A DNA stretch of 64,000 nucleotides. Origin: Opitutaceae bacterium (GTDB lineage Bacteria > Verrucomicrobiota > Verrucomicrobiia > Opitutales > Opitutaceae). Shown piece by piece: positions 1 through 8,536 of this stretch (the stretch's first letter is position 1; the number at the start of each line of letters is the position of its first letter). The notes beneath the pieces were generated by a model. That model had not been told where the DNA came from. It did not search any database and saw nothing but the letters and a program-made list of their open reading frames with translations. The stretch spans positions 106,186 through 170,185 of the forward strand of contig JAEUGY010000016.1 in NCBI GenBank assembly GCA_016794625.1, read 5' to 3'. The position numbers and the translations under genes were made by a program.

Positions 1-2
1 AT

Positions 3-923
3 GAAAAGGACCGTGACGCCCTGGCCCTGCGTTTCTTTGACCACTGCGCCCACGCGGAGGTGGGGGCGCGGTTGCAGGTGAGCGAGAACGCGGCCCGCAT
101 GCGCGTGGACCGTGCCCTCGACAAGTTGCGCGAGCGACTGGCCCGCCGAGGGATTCACTCCACCGCGGCCGCCCTCGGCGTGGCGTTGACCTCCACGGCG
201 GGATTTGCCGCACCCGCCGGGCTGGCGGCCACGATCTCCGCCGCCGCCGCTGCGCACGTGAGTGCGGGGGCGGGCGCGGGGCTGCTTTGGTGGGGAGGAC
301 TCAAGTTGCCGCTGGCCGGGACCGCGGCGCTGGTCTCGGTCGGCACCGTCGGCCTGTGGTGGGCCGCGCGAACGGAGGCCCGCTTGCTGGACGAACTGGG
401 TCCCTTGCGCGACCAGCCGGCCGCCATCGCCACGCTCCGACCGCAGATCGCACAGCTCGCCGCGCAGCACACGGAGTGGCTGCAGCTGAAGGCCGGGCAG
501 GAGGATTGGGAACGGCTGCAGGCCGAGGTCGCGGCCGCGCAGCGCAAGGAGGCCGAGGCGCAGCGCGCCGAGCAGGCGAGGGCCGCGAAAGCGTCGGCGG
601 AGCCCGTGTACTCCATCCGGGAGCTCGACCGCCCTCCAAAACCCACCGGACAGCGGACTCCGGTTTATCCTGCAAATCTGCGCCGGGCGGGAATGACCGG
701 CGAGGCCGTGATCAGTTTTGTCGTGGGTGCGGATGGCGCCATCCGCCAAGGGGAGGTGGTTTCGAGCACCCACGCTGAATTCGGCGAAGCGGCGTTGCAG
801 GCGGTGCAGCAATGGACGTTTACGCCGGGCCAGAAAGCCGGTCTGCCGGTCAACGTGCGGATGCGGGTGCCGATCGTGTTCTCGATCTCCCGCGACGGAC
901 TGGGTCCGCAAAACTGGTTCTGA
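3..923 (+). CDS. ECF-type sigma factor fused to TonB C-terminal domain (5' end outside window)
   Basis: The frame is open from the window edge, so the N-terminal sigma region 2 lies upstream. The first visible residues match sigma-70 region 4 (AEVGARL...ENAARMRVDRALDKLR), which recognises the -35 element. An Ala/Gly-rich segment and a hydrophobic stretch (LAGTAALVSVGTVGLWWAA) follow and probably form a membrane anchor. Next comes a charged coiled coil (roughly residues 120-195 of the visible part), then a TonB C-terminal domain (PVYPANLRRAGMTGEAVISF ... ALQAVQQWTFTP). A membrane-tethered sigma factor carrying a periplasmic TonB-like domain would have to be released or act at the membrane; that is inference. 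The stop lies 2 bases before the next gene's ATG, so the two are probably co-transcribed. An internal ATG at 60 is unlikely to be the true start because region 4 begins before it. Confidence 0.8.
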   Translation, partial: EKDRDALALRFFDHCAHAEVGARLQVSENAARMRVDRALDKLRERLARRGIHSTAAALGVALTSTAGFAAPAGLAATISAAAAAHVSAGAGAGLLWWGGLKLPLAGTAALVSVGTVGLWWAARTEARLLDELGPLRDQPAAIATLRPQIAQLAAQHTEWLQLKAGQEDWERLQAEVAAAQRKEAEAQRAEQARAAKASAEPVYSIRELDRPPKPTGQRTPVYPANLRRAGMTGEAVISFVVGADGAIRQGEVVSSTHAEFGEAALQAVQQWTFTPGQKAGLPVNVRMRVPIVFSISRDGLGPQNWF

Positions 924-925
924 CC

Positions 926-1738
926 ATGCGCGCCCTTCGTTTCTGGTGGATCTTCAACGGCCTGCTCGCACTGGGGGTGGTCGGGATGCTGACCCTGCGC
1001 GTCCGGACCCTGATCGCCCTGCAGCACGAGCGCGACGCCCTCGCCCGCGAGACGGGCACCCTGTCCGCCTTGCGCGCCCAGCATCGCCAGCTGGCTGCGG
1101 AGGCTCCGTCTTCCGCCGAGCTGGCGAAGCGGCGAGAGGAGCAGCGGGCCGCCGAACACCTGCGCCGCGAACTGTCGGAGTTGCGAGAGCGGATACAACG
1201 TCGCCTCGACGCCGCCCGGGCGCCCGGAGTGGCCAACCGGGCCCCGTTGCCGGCGCCCCCGGCGGAGCTCCCCGCGGCGCGCGGACCGGCCAGCTGGCGC
1301 GATGTCGGACGTGGCAGCCCCTCCGCCGCGATTGAGACCACCTTGTGGGCGGCGCAGGAGGGCGACGTCCAGCGGCTGGCCGAAGGTCTGCTGCTCGGCC
1401 CGGCCGGAGCGTCCCAGGCTCGGGCGTTGCTCCAGCGGCTGCCGGCATCGCTTCGCGCGGACATCACCACGCCGGAACAGCTTGTCGCCCTGCTCATGGC
1501 CGGCCAGCCGCCGCAGGAGAGCATGGTCGTGCCGGAGCAGGGAGAGGAGGCAGCCGGTGAAAAAGGTGCCCGGCGGGTGGTCACCCTCGTCCGACCCGAC
1601 GGCGAGCAGCGGAAAGCGTCCGTGGTCACGGTCAAGGTCGACGACCGCTGGAAGCTCGTGGTGCCCGACCCCGTGGTGGGCACCTACCTGCAGGCGGTGA
1701 CCGGTCCGGCGCCGACGTCGCCGCCCAAACCGAGGTGA
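926..1738 (+). CDS. Membrane-anchored coiled-coil protein paired with the sigma-TonB fusion
   Basis: A 270-residue protein. The start chosen is ATG 926, two bases after the upstream stop; a longer in-frame start at 812 would lie inside the sigma gene. One N-terminal transmembrane helix (FNGLLALGVVGMLTLRV) is followed by a coiled coil (about residues 35-95) and a Pro/Ala-rich linker. A globular part then begins with WRDVGRGSPSAAIETTLWAA, a motif I associate with verrucomicrobial proteins encoded beside sigma factors. The C-terminal part ends in a beta-rich stretch (VVTLVRPDGEQRKASVVTVK). The function is unknown; the tight coupling suggests a partner or regulator of the sigma-TonB protein. It could also be a simple envelope-sensing protein. 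Confidence 0.65.
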   Translation: MRALRFWWIFNGLLALGVVGMLTLRVRTLIALQHERDALARETGTLSALRAQHRQLAAEAPSSAELAKRREEQRAAEHLRRELSELRERIQRRLDAARAPGVANRAPLPAPPAELPAARGPASWRDVGRGSPSAAIETTLWAAQEGDVQRLAEGLLLGPAGASQARALLQRLPASLRADITTPEQLVALLMAGQPPQESMVVPEQGEEAAGEKGARRVVTLVRPDGEQRKASVVTVKVDDRWKLVVPDPVVGTYLQAVTGPAPTSPPKPR

Positions 1739-1913
1739 GCGGCGTGGGCTCGCGACCCCGGTGGCACGGCCGTACCGGAGGCCCGACGCGAGTCTTGCGG
1801 CTGGATCGTCACGCGTTCACGAAAATCGAACCGCGCCTCAGATCAGGCTGGCAGTTGGACCGGGGTCGGTTGCCATAGGGGCCGCTCGCTTTTCCACGCC
1901 TGTCTTCGCCATC

Positions 1914-2828
1914 ATGCGCTCCCTTCCTTCCTTTCTCGTTATCCTGACGAGCCTTGTGCTCTTCGCTGCGCCGGGGGTAACCCTGCTCGCCCAAGCCCCC
2001 GCCGCTGGTCCGGAGAAGGAGGATAAACCCAAGTCGTTTTTGGAGGCTTTGGACCGGGCCGGGATCAAGCTGACCAAAGGGCCGGCGACGGTCCGGCTCG
2101 GCTCGGTGGCCGAACTCAAACTGCCTCCGGGTTACTTCGCGGTGCAGGAGGGGTCGATGAAGGCCTTTTACGAGTTCACGCGCAACTCCATGGGCGGAAA
2201 TGAAGTGGGGGTGATGATCGCGCCGGAGCCGGAGCAGTGGATGCTCTTTTTCGACTACGATGATGTGGGTTACGTGAAGGACGAGGACAAGGACGGGCTC
2301 GACGCCAAGAAGCTCATGAGCTCGATGACCGAGAATCAGGAGGCTTCCAATTCGGCGCGGGCCAAACGCGGCTGGGATCAGATGAAAGTCACGGGCTGGG
2401 CGGCCGAACCTCACTACGACACGAAGACGAACAACCTCACCTGGGCGATCAAACTCACGTCGTCGGCCGACAACTACCAATCCGAATGGATCAACGAGAG
2501 CATCCGGCTCCTCGGCCGCAGCGGCGTGATGAAGGTCACGCTCGTCACGGGCAATGACTCCTTCCAGACCGATTCGGCCGAGGCCCAGAAACTTCTAGCC
2601 CAGCGCTTCAGTTACGTCAGCGGTCAGCGTTATGCCGAGTTCAAGTCGGGGGACAAGGTGGCCGAGTACGGCCTCGCGGCGCTGGTGCTCGGTGGGGCCG
2701 GGGCGGTGGCGTACAAACTCGGATTTCTGCAGAAATTCTGGAAGGTGCTCGTGGCCGGCGCGATCGCGGCCGTTGCGGGCATCGGCAAATTGTGGAACCG
2801 GATCTCGGGCAAGAACCCGCGCGAATGA
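1914..2828 (+). CDS. DUF2167 family membrane-anchored protein
   Basis: A 304-residue protein. ATG 1914 is chosen because it starts directly before a signal peptide (MRSLPSFLVILTSLVLFAAP, cut near LLAQA). The mature part carries DUF2167 hallmarks: GYVKDEDKDGLDA and RGWDQMKVTGWAAEPHYD. Two hydrophobic segments near the C-terminus (EYGLAALVLGGAGAVAYKLG and VLVAGAIAAVAGIG) anchor the protein in the inner membrane, with most of it probably periplasmic. The family has no established biochemical function that I know of. The 175-bp gap upstream separates it from the sigma pair, so it probably has its own promoter. Confidence 0.85.
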   Translation: MRSLPSFLVILTSLVLFAAPGVTLLAQAPAAGPEKEDKPKSFLEALDRAGIKLTKGPATVRLGSVAELKLPPGYFAVQEGSMKAFYEFTRNSMGGNEVGVMIAPEPEQWMLFFDYDDVGYVKDEDKDGLDAKKLMSSMTENQEASNSARAKRGWDQMKVTGWAAEPHYDTKTNNLTWAIKLTSSADNYQSEWINESIRLLGRSGVMKVTLVTGNDSFQTDSAEAQKLLAQRFSYVSGQRYAEFKSGDKVAEYGLAALVLGGAGAVAYKLGFLQKFWKVLVAGAIAAVAGIGKLWNRISGKNPRE

Positions 2829-2873
2829 CCCCGGGCCGGTCTCCCTTCCGTCGCAGCTGAGCCGACCGCGGGC

Positions 2874-4049
2874 ATGTCGACCTGGTGGCCGATCCTCGCG
2901 GTCTTTTGGGGACTATACCTGGCCGACGGCTTGCGCGGCACGCGGCGCACCCGGTTTTTTGGTTTCCGCGCCTGGGGCGGAGGGGGCGGGCGGCGTGCGG
3001 CGGGGCGGAGTCCCGGGGCGCGGCTGGCCGAAAACACCTGGCTTTTTACGCCCCCGCTGCCTTCGGCCTGGACGGTGGCGACGGAGGACCTGCCGGCCAG
3101 CCTCGCCCCCGAGGGCGTGAGCAACAGTCCCTGTGTGTCGGCCGGCCGCCCGCCGCCCTGGCCCGAGCACGCGGCCAGTCTGAGTTGGGAGGAGGTGCAA
3201 CGGGTGGAGGCATCCGGGGGCTGGATACGAATCAACGGTCGGGCCTTCACCCCGGAAACCCCGGCCCTGACGGCGGAGACCCTGCGCGGCCTGGCCGCGA
3301 CGCTGACGCCCCTCGACCCGCCGGCGCGCCGGAAACACCTGGAGGCCTGGCACCGCCGCCGGTTTCGTCCCTTGCGCCTGCGCCGTCGCGTGCGGCTGGC
3401 GGTGGCGCGGACCCGCGGGCTCGTGGCGCTCAACACGGTGCAGACCCTGCTCGCCGCGGCGGCGACGGCCTACCTGGTGCTCGACGTGCCGGAATGGCTG
3501 TCGCCGGCGGTGCGGGCCCAGGTCAACACCCAGCTGCTCGCCGTCGGGGCCGCCTGGGCGGCGGCGCACGGCCTGGCCGTGGTCTGGTTTTTTCGGGTGC
3601 ATCGGCGCTTTTTCCCGAAGGCGGGTCAGGAGCGGTTTGGCCATTGCTTCACCGCTTTGCTTGTGCCTTCGCAGGCACTGCGGCTGCGCCAGCACGTGCT
3701 GTGGCGGCTGGCGGAGGGACAGCATCCGCTGGCCCTGGCCACGGCCTTGGCGGACGGTCCGGTCGGCCAAGCCTGGGCGCAGAGTACCCTCCGCGACCTG
3801 CGGTGGCCGCGGGTACCGGCGCGGGCGGTGGAGGACACCGGTCGGCTCGCGGCGTCGGCGTCTTCCTTCGTCGCACCCCACGTTTTGACCTGCCTCGCCA
3901 CCGCGCTGCCGCCGCTGCGGGAGGCGGACCTCCTGGCTCCGCCCCCCAAGGATTCCCCGGACGTGTGTGCATACTGTCCCCGCTGCGGCGACCAGTTCAC
4001 ACGCCCGGATGCAGCCTGCCCCCATGGGATCGCGCTGGTCCGGAGGTAG
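2874..4049 (+). CDS. Hypothetical membrane protein with C-terminal zinc-ribbon-like motif
   Basis: A 391-residue protein not assigned to a named family. It has an N-terminal hydrophobic helix (WWPILAVFWGLYLADG), a soluble Arg/Pro-rich region, then two central transmembrane helices around residues 180-200 and 215-235. A long cytoplasmic or periplasmic part ends in CAYCPRCGDQFTRPDAACPHG, whose Cys/His spacing looks like a small zinc ribbon. It starts 45 bases after the DUF2167 gene and may share its transcript. The zinc ribbon suggests metal-stabilised folding or protein-protein contact; no enzymatic motif was seen. Confidence 0.65.
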   Translation: MSTWWPILAVFWGLYLADGLRGTRRTRFFGFRAWGGGGGRRAAGRSPGARLAENTWLFTPPLPSAWTVATEDLPASLAPEGVSNSPCVSAGRPPPWPEHAASLSWEEVQRVEASGGWIRINGRAFTPETPALTAETLRGLAATLTPLDPPARRKHLEAWHRRRFRPLRLRRRVRLAVARTRGLVALNTVQTLLAAAATAYLVLDVPEWLSPAVRAQVNTQLLAVGAAWAAAHGLAVVWFFRVHRRFFPKAGQERFGHCFTALLVPSQALRLRQHVLWRLAEGQHPLALATALADGPVGQAWAQSTLRDLRWPRVPARAVEDTGRLAASASSFVAPHVLTCLATALPPLREADLLAPPPKDSPDVCAYCPRCGDQFTRPDAACPHGIALVRR

Positions 4050-4061
4050 AAGAGGTAGGGG

Positions 4062-4191
4062 GGAACGCTGAATGCCGAACGCTTAACTTTTAACGCTGAA
4101 GTCCGGATAGTATGTCTTGGTAGCACCTAGCACCACTTCAGCATTCAGCGTTAAGCGTTCAGCGTTGAACGTTCTACGTTCCCCCCCTCCC
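4062..4191. repeat. Facing TTCAGCGTT-type repeat arrays forming a large hairpin
   Basis: An array of AACGCTGAA-type units on one strand (about 4062-4101) faces an array of TTCAGCGTT units (about 4136-4191). A 34-base loop contains GGATAGTATGTCTTGGTAGC. The loop sequence recurs at about 47421-47442 and, inverted, at about 41301-41322. The whole could fold into a long imperfect hairpin at the end of the zinc-ribbon gene. Confidence 0.75.
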
Positions 4192-4272
4192 GCACCGACT
4201 TTCGGTCCGCGGAGGGGTGGGGCGTTTCCGGGTTTGCGGTGGGGGGCGAATCGGGATTGGCTGGCGGGGCTT

Positions 4273-5472
4273 ATGATGCTTCGCCCCGTTCTCCCTTCGT
4301 TCGCCACGCTTTTGGTTGTGCTGGTGCAGACCGTCCACGGTGCCCCGTCCACGGGCAACCCGTTCTATGGTGATCCGCCCGATCAGAATCATCCCTGGGC
4401 CATCCACGACCGCAACCGGCCCCAGCCGAAGGTGGTCGTTCCGGGCACGTTCAGCACGGCCAGCCAGCCGGGCAAGCCACCGTCCGATGCCATCATCCTG
4501 TTCGACGGCACGGCGGCCGCGCTCGACAAATGGGAATCCGACAGCAAGGAGGGCGGCCCGACCAAGTGGATCGTGAAGGACGGCGCGATGGAATGTGTAC
4601 CGAAGTCCGGCTACATCCGGACCAAGGAACAATTCGGCGACTGTCAGCTGCACGTGGAGTGGGCCGCGCCCGTGGACGTGAAAGGCGACAGCCAGGGCCG
4701 CGGCAACAGCGGCATTTTTCTCATGGGATTGATGGAGGTGCAGGTGCTCGACAACTACAACAACCCGACCTATGCGGACGGCTTTGCCGCCTCGGTCTAT
4801 GGCGTGAATCCTCCGCTGGCGAACGCATTGCGGGCCCCCGGCGAATTTCAGGTGATCGACATCATTTTTCGGCGCCCCGTGTATGACGGCGACAAGGTGC
4901 TCGACCCCGGTTACGTGACGGTCTTCTGCAATGGCGTGCTGGTGCAGGACCACACGCCGATCGAGGGCCCGACCGGTCACATGAAACGCACGGCGCCGAA
5001 GGCGTTTCCCGCCAAAGGTCCGCTCAAGCTGCAGGACCACGGCAATCCGGTGCGCTTCCGCAACATCTGGTACCGTCCGCTCCCGCCGCGTTCGGTCGAG
5101 GGTGGCACGGACGGTTTCCTCACGACCGAGGCCACGAAGGCGAAGCGGGCCGAGATCGCCGCGTCGATCCGGGCCGATGGCGCCAAGCTCGGGGCGAATC
5201 CGAAGGAACAGATGCTCCGACTGGCGGAGTCGCTGGTGTACGCTCCGGACGCCGCGACGCAGAAAACCGTCGAGGGACTCGCGGCGACCTATGCCGGTCA
5301 GATCAAGGCGCTTGCCGGCGCCGGGTTGGAAGCCCGCAAGAATGAGATCACCCAGGTCATGAAGGCCCTGCAGTATCTGGCCAAGGCAGGGGTGGTGCCG
5401 GCGACCTTCGCGCCCAAACTCACGCTGGAACAGATTTCGAAGGCGGCGGGTTGGGACGACGAGAAAAAGTAG
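4273..5472 (+). CDS. Secreted 3-keto-disaccharide hydrolase (DUF1080) family protein
   Basis: A 399-residue protein. The start is at the first of two tandem ATGs (4273/4276), followed by a signal peptide (LPSFATLLVVLVQTVHGAP). The DUF1080 beta-sandwich follows: IILFDGTAAALDKWES, then GNSGIFLMGLMEVQVLDNY, DGFAASVYG and a C-terminal NIWYRPLPPR. Members of this family act on 3-keto-glucosides or bind sugars in the periplasm. The ~90-residue helical tail after the domain (from about residue 285) is an extra not needed for the fold. The nearby fucosidase fits a glycan-degrading context. The substrate cannot be told from sequence. Confidence 0.85.
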   Translation: MMLRPVLPSFATLLVVLVQTVHGAPSTGNPFYGDPPDQNHPWAIHDRNRPQPKVVVPGTFSTASQPGKPPSDAIILFDGTAAALDKWESDSKEGGPTKWIVKDGAMECVPKSGYIRTKEQFGDCQLHVEWAAPVDVKGDSQGRGNSGIFLMGLMEVQVLDNYNNPTYADGFAASVYGVNPPLANALRAPGEFQVIDIIFRRPVYDGDKVLDPGYVTVFCNGVLVQDHTPIEGPTGHMKRTAPKAFPAKGPLKLQDHGNPVRFRNIWYRPLPPRSVEGGTDGFLTTEATKAKRAEIAASIRADGAKLGANPKEQMLRLAESLVYAPDAATQKTVEGLAATYAGQIKALAGAGLEARKNEITQVMKALQYLAKAGVVPATFAPKLTLEQISKAAGWDDEKK

Positions 5473-5608
5473 GGCTTCCGACGGAGAGGAGCGCAGAACG
5501 CGTTTCTGCTTCCGAGCGATGCGTAGCAGATCCTTGGGGGGGACGTTTCCCCGGGGATCTGCGATGCAGGGTTGTCACGTCGCCCCGCTTTCCCCCAGCC
5601 TCGGGCCC

Positions 5609-6022
5609 ATGGGAAACCCACCGTCGCCGCAGCCCCCTTCCTACCTCCTGCTGTTTCGCAACACGGGGCAGGAGAACTACGCGCACCTGACTCCCCAGGA
5701 GCGCGACGCCGCCACGGCGCGGTGGAACGACTGGTTCGTGCCGTTGGTGAAGGCCGGCAAGGCGGTGGAAGGCCAGCCTCTGGAGGAGCGGACGCGGCTC
5801 GTCACCGCACCGGGCCGCGCGGGTGTGACGGATGGTCCGTTTGCCGAGACCCGGGAAGCCATCGGGGGTTATGTGAAATTGCGGGTGGACACCCTCGACG
5901 AGGCCACGGCCATCGCGCAGACGCATCCCGGACTCGACTTTGGCCTGAGGATCGAGGTGCGCGAGTTGACGCCCCAGTGTCACCTGGGCGTCGTCACCCT
6001 GCCCGGCGCGCTCCCCCCGTAG
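5609..6022 (+). CDS. YCII/DGPF-domain protein
   Basis: A 137-residue protein from ATG 5609; an upstream in-frame ATG at 5519 would add 30 unconserved residues from a repeat-rich gap. It shows the DGPF-type signature: YLLLFRNTGQENY, then VTDGPFAETREAIGGYVKL and a region describing position or rank (TLDEATAIAQTHPGLDFG). The fold is a small alpha/beta ferredoxin-like dimer. Many relatives sit beside ECF sigma factors; none is adjacent here. A catalytic role is unproven. The flanks hold GGAACGCGTTTCTGC-type repeat units (about 5485-5510 and 6023-6050). Confidence 0.85.
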   Translation: MGNPPSPQPPSYLLLFRNTGQENYAHLTPQERDAATARWNDWFVPLVKAGKAVEGQPLEERTRLVTAPGRAGVTDGPFAETREAIGGYVKLRVDTLDEATAIAQTHPGLDFGLRIEVRELTPQCHLGVVTLPGALPP

Positions 6023-6232
6023 AGGAACGCGGAACGCGTTTCTGCATCGGAAAGGCAAGCGGTCGGTCGCTGGTGGCGGTGGGTGCGAGGTTTGTGCCAA
6101 AAAACGCACAGACGCCGGACGGGCATCGGGACTAGGCTCTGGCCACGCGACACGACGCGCCGGTCCGTGCAAGCGGTACTGGGGCTCGTGTCCGATGGTT
6201 CCGCCTCCTTCGTCCCCGTCCCCGTCCCCGTC

Positions 6233-7651
6233 ATGAAACATCGTTTCCCTTCGTTGTTGGGCGTGTTGTGGTCTCTGGTGGCCGGTTTGTTCCTGCCCGG
6301 CCCGGCCGGCCTCAGGGCGGCGGCACCCGACGTGAACTCCCCCGAAGCCCGCGAGGCCCGGCTCGCCTGGTTCAAGGAGGCGAAGTACGGCCTGTTCATC
6401 CACTGGGGGCTCTATGCCATCCCCGCCGGCATTTGGAAAGGCGAGCGTTCCCCCGGCATCGGGGAGTGGATCATGCACCGGATGAAGATCCCCGTGCCGG
6501 AGTACGAGAGGCTCGCCGGGGGCTTCAATCCGTGGCGGTTCGACGCCGATGCCTGGGTGAAACTGGCGGAGGACGCCGGCATGAAGTACATCGTCATCAC
6601 CGCCAAACACCACGATGGCTTTGCGATGTACCAGTCATTGGTCAGCCCCTACAACATCCATGACGCCACCCCCTTCCGTCGCGATCCCATTCGCGAACTG
6701 GCGGCGGCGTGCGCGCGGCGCGGTCTCCGCCTTGGTTTCTACTATTCGCAGTCGCAGGACTGGCACGAGCCCGGCGGTGGCGGCAACAACTGGGATTTTC
6801 CGGAGAATGCGGACAAGGACAAGAGCGGCGCCTACGACGCCTACCTCCGCCAGAAGGCCGAGCCGCAGGTCCGCGAACTGCTGACCCAGTACGGCCCCGT
6901 CTGTCTCATCTGGTTCGATACGCCCCAGATGATGACCGGCGACCGCGGTCCCCGCTTCACCCGGCTCGTGCGCGAGCTGCAGCCTGGCTGTCTGATCGAC
7001 GGACGCCTGGGCGTCGGCGGCGACTACGAATCCACTGGCGACAACGCCATCCCGAATACCCACCGGGAAGGAGCCTGGGAGACGCCGGCCACGATCAACC
7101 GCACCTGGGGCTTCCGGTCCGATGACCACGACTGGAAGTCGCCCGGCGACATCCTCTTCAAGCTCGTCGACATTGTCAGCAAGGGTGGAAACTACCTGCT
7201 GAACGTCGGCCCCACCGCCGAAGGCGTCATTCCCCAGCCCAGCCAGGACAACCTCCGGGCCGTCGGGGCGTGGTTGAAGATGAATGGCGAGGCGGTTTAT
7301 GGCGCAGGACGCTCCCCCTTCGGCGAGGAGTTTGGCGACTTTGCCGCGACCCTGAAGGGTCCCGACGGCAAACCGGTCTTCCTCGCCCGCAACGACTGGC
7401 GCTGCACGACCAAACCGGGGCGATTGTACTTCACCCTGTTTCGTGTCGGTCGGGAAGGGTTGGTGCTGCCACCCTTCAAGAACGCCATCCGGGCGGTGAC
7501 ACAGATCGACGAGACGGGCCGCCGGGTGAAGCTTAAGGTGCAGACTGCGGCGGACGGCACACGCTCGATCGCCGTGCCGCGCATGGCGGTCCACGACACC
7601 CTCGGGTGCGTCCTTGTGGTCGAGATCGAGGGTGACACCGTGGTGCGCTGA
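6233..7651 (+). CDS. Alpha-L-fucosidase, GH29 family, secreted
   Basis: A 472-residue protein. ATG 6233 starts a signal peptide (LLGVLWSLVAGLFLPGPAGL) and lies just after three GTCCCC-type units. The catalytic domain carries KYGLFIHWG (residues 51-59), KHHDGF (125-130), FYYSQSQDWH (169-178) and LIWFD (225-229). D229 is at the position of the retaining nucleophile in GH29. NYLLNVGPTAEG closes the domain, and a beta-sandwich tail follows. It hydrolyses alpha-L-fucosyl linkages in the periplasm or outside the cell. A 7-bp inverted repeat directly follows the stop (7653-7669). Confidence 0.93.
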   Translation: MKHRFPSLLGVLWSLVAGLFLPGPAGLRAAAPDVNSPEAREARLAWFKEAKYGLFIHWGLYAIPAGIWKGERSPGIGEWIMHRMKIPVPEYERLAGGFNPWRFDADAWVKLAEDAGMKYIVITAKHHDGFAMYQSLVSPYNIHDATPFRRDPIRELAAACARRGLRLGFYYSQSQDWHEPGGGGNNWDFPENADKDKSGAYDAYLRQKAEPQVRELLTQYGPVCLIWFDTPQMMTGDRGPRFTRLVRELQPGCLIDGRLGVGGDYESTGDNAIPNTHREGAWETPATINRTWGFRSDDHDWKSPGDILFKLVDIVSKGGNYLLNVGPTAEGVIPQPSQDNLRAVGAWLKMNGEAVYGAGRSPFGEEFGDFAATLKGPDGKPVFLARNDWRCTTKPGRLYFTLFRVGREGLVLPPFKNAIRAVTQIDETGRRVKLKVQTAADGTRSIAVPRMAVHDTLGCVLVVEIEGDTVVR

Positions 7652-7652
7652 T

Positions 7653-7669
7653 CCGGCGCCCCGCGCCGG
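7653..7669 (+). other. GC-rich hairpin after fucosidase gene
   Basis: A perfect 7-bp stem (CCGGCGC/GCGCCGG) with a 3-base loop begins 2 bases after the stop. No T-tract follows, so if it ends transcripts it is not a classic intrinsic terminator. It may protect the mRNA end. Confidence 0.4.
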
Positions 7670-7817
7670 CCGAAGAAGGCGGGACGGCCGCGCCCGACCC
7701 GGGCGCCCACGTGTCCATTGACGCCCGCGGGGTTTTGCCGCTGGCTGGCGGCACCCCGATGACCACGCACCGCCCACCGTCCGTCGTGGCCGCACGAAGC
7801 CGATCGGTGGCTGACCG

Positions 7818-8531
7818 ATGACGCCGCCGGCCGCTCCTGACTCTGGGTATTGGGGTGTGCCTGGAGGATATGCCGCGCTCTGGCGCCGCGCGTGGCGGCA
7901 TTGGGGTTACAAGATGTTCGGTATCACCGTGGGCATGACAGGATTCTTCTGGCTCTATTTTCAGATCCTGAATCGCCCGGGCTTCTCGGTGACCGAGATG
8001 CCGCTCCTCGGCCTCGACCGCTGGATACCCTTTCATCCCCTCTGGCTGGTGCCGTATGTCTCGCTCTGGGTGTTTGTGCTGCTGCCGCCCCTGCTCCTCA
8101 CGGACCTGCGCGAGCTGCGCAGCTATGCCGCGGCCTCGGCGGTGCTCAGTGGAACCGGACTCTGGATCTTCTATTTCTGGCCGACCCGCCTGCCGCCGCT
8201 CGACATCGTATGGGCGGACCATCCTTCCGTGGATTTTCTCAAGGCGGTCGATGCCTCGGGCAACGCCTGCCCTTCGCTCCATGTGGCGTTCGCCGTCTTC
8301 ACGGTGCTCTGGCTGGAGCGACTGGCGCGGCGGGATCGATTCGGGAAGGGGGTGCGTGCGGGGCTCTGGGCGTGGGGCGCGGCGATCGTGGTTTCGACGC
8401 TCGGTATCAAGCAGCACGTGGTCCTCGACGTGGTCGCCGGAGCCGTGCTGGCCGGCGTGGTGGCGTGGTTCCAGCTCGGCGGGCGACGGGCGACGAGACT
8501 CGACCCGGGTGCAACGGCCGAACACGGTTGA
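7818..8531 (+). CDS. PAP2-family phosphatase, integral membrane
   Basis: A 237-residue protein with five or six hydrophobic helices. The phosphatase signature is partly seen: CPSLHVAF (residues 151-158, active-site His155) and KQHVVLDVVAG (198-208, His200 and Asp204). The PAP2 fold removes phosphate from lipid phosphates such as phosphatidate or undecaprenyl diphosphate. The gene ends 5 bases before a polysaccharide deacetylase gene that has its own ribosome-binding sequence (GAAGGG), so the two form an operon. A role in lipid-linked glycan or envelope metabolism is inferred. Confidence 0.88.
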   Translation: MTPPAAPDSGYWGVPGGYAALWRRAWRHWGYKMFGITVGMTGFFWLYFQILNRPGFSVTEMPLLGLDRWIPFHPLWLVPYVSLWVFVLLPPLLLTDLRELRSYAAASAVLSGTGLWIFYFWPTRLPPLDIVWADHPSVDFLKAVDASGNACPSLHVAFAVFTVLWLERLARRDRFGKGVRAGLWAWGAAIVVSTLGIKQHVVLDVVAGAVLAGVVAWFQLGGRRATRLDPGATAEHG

Positions 8532-8536
8532 AGGGC

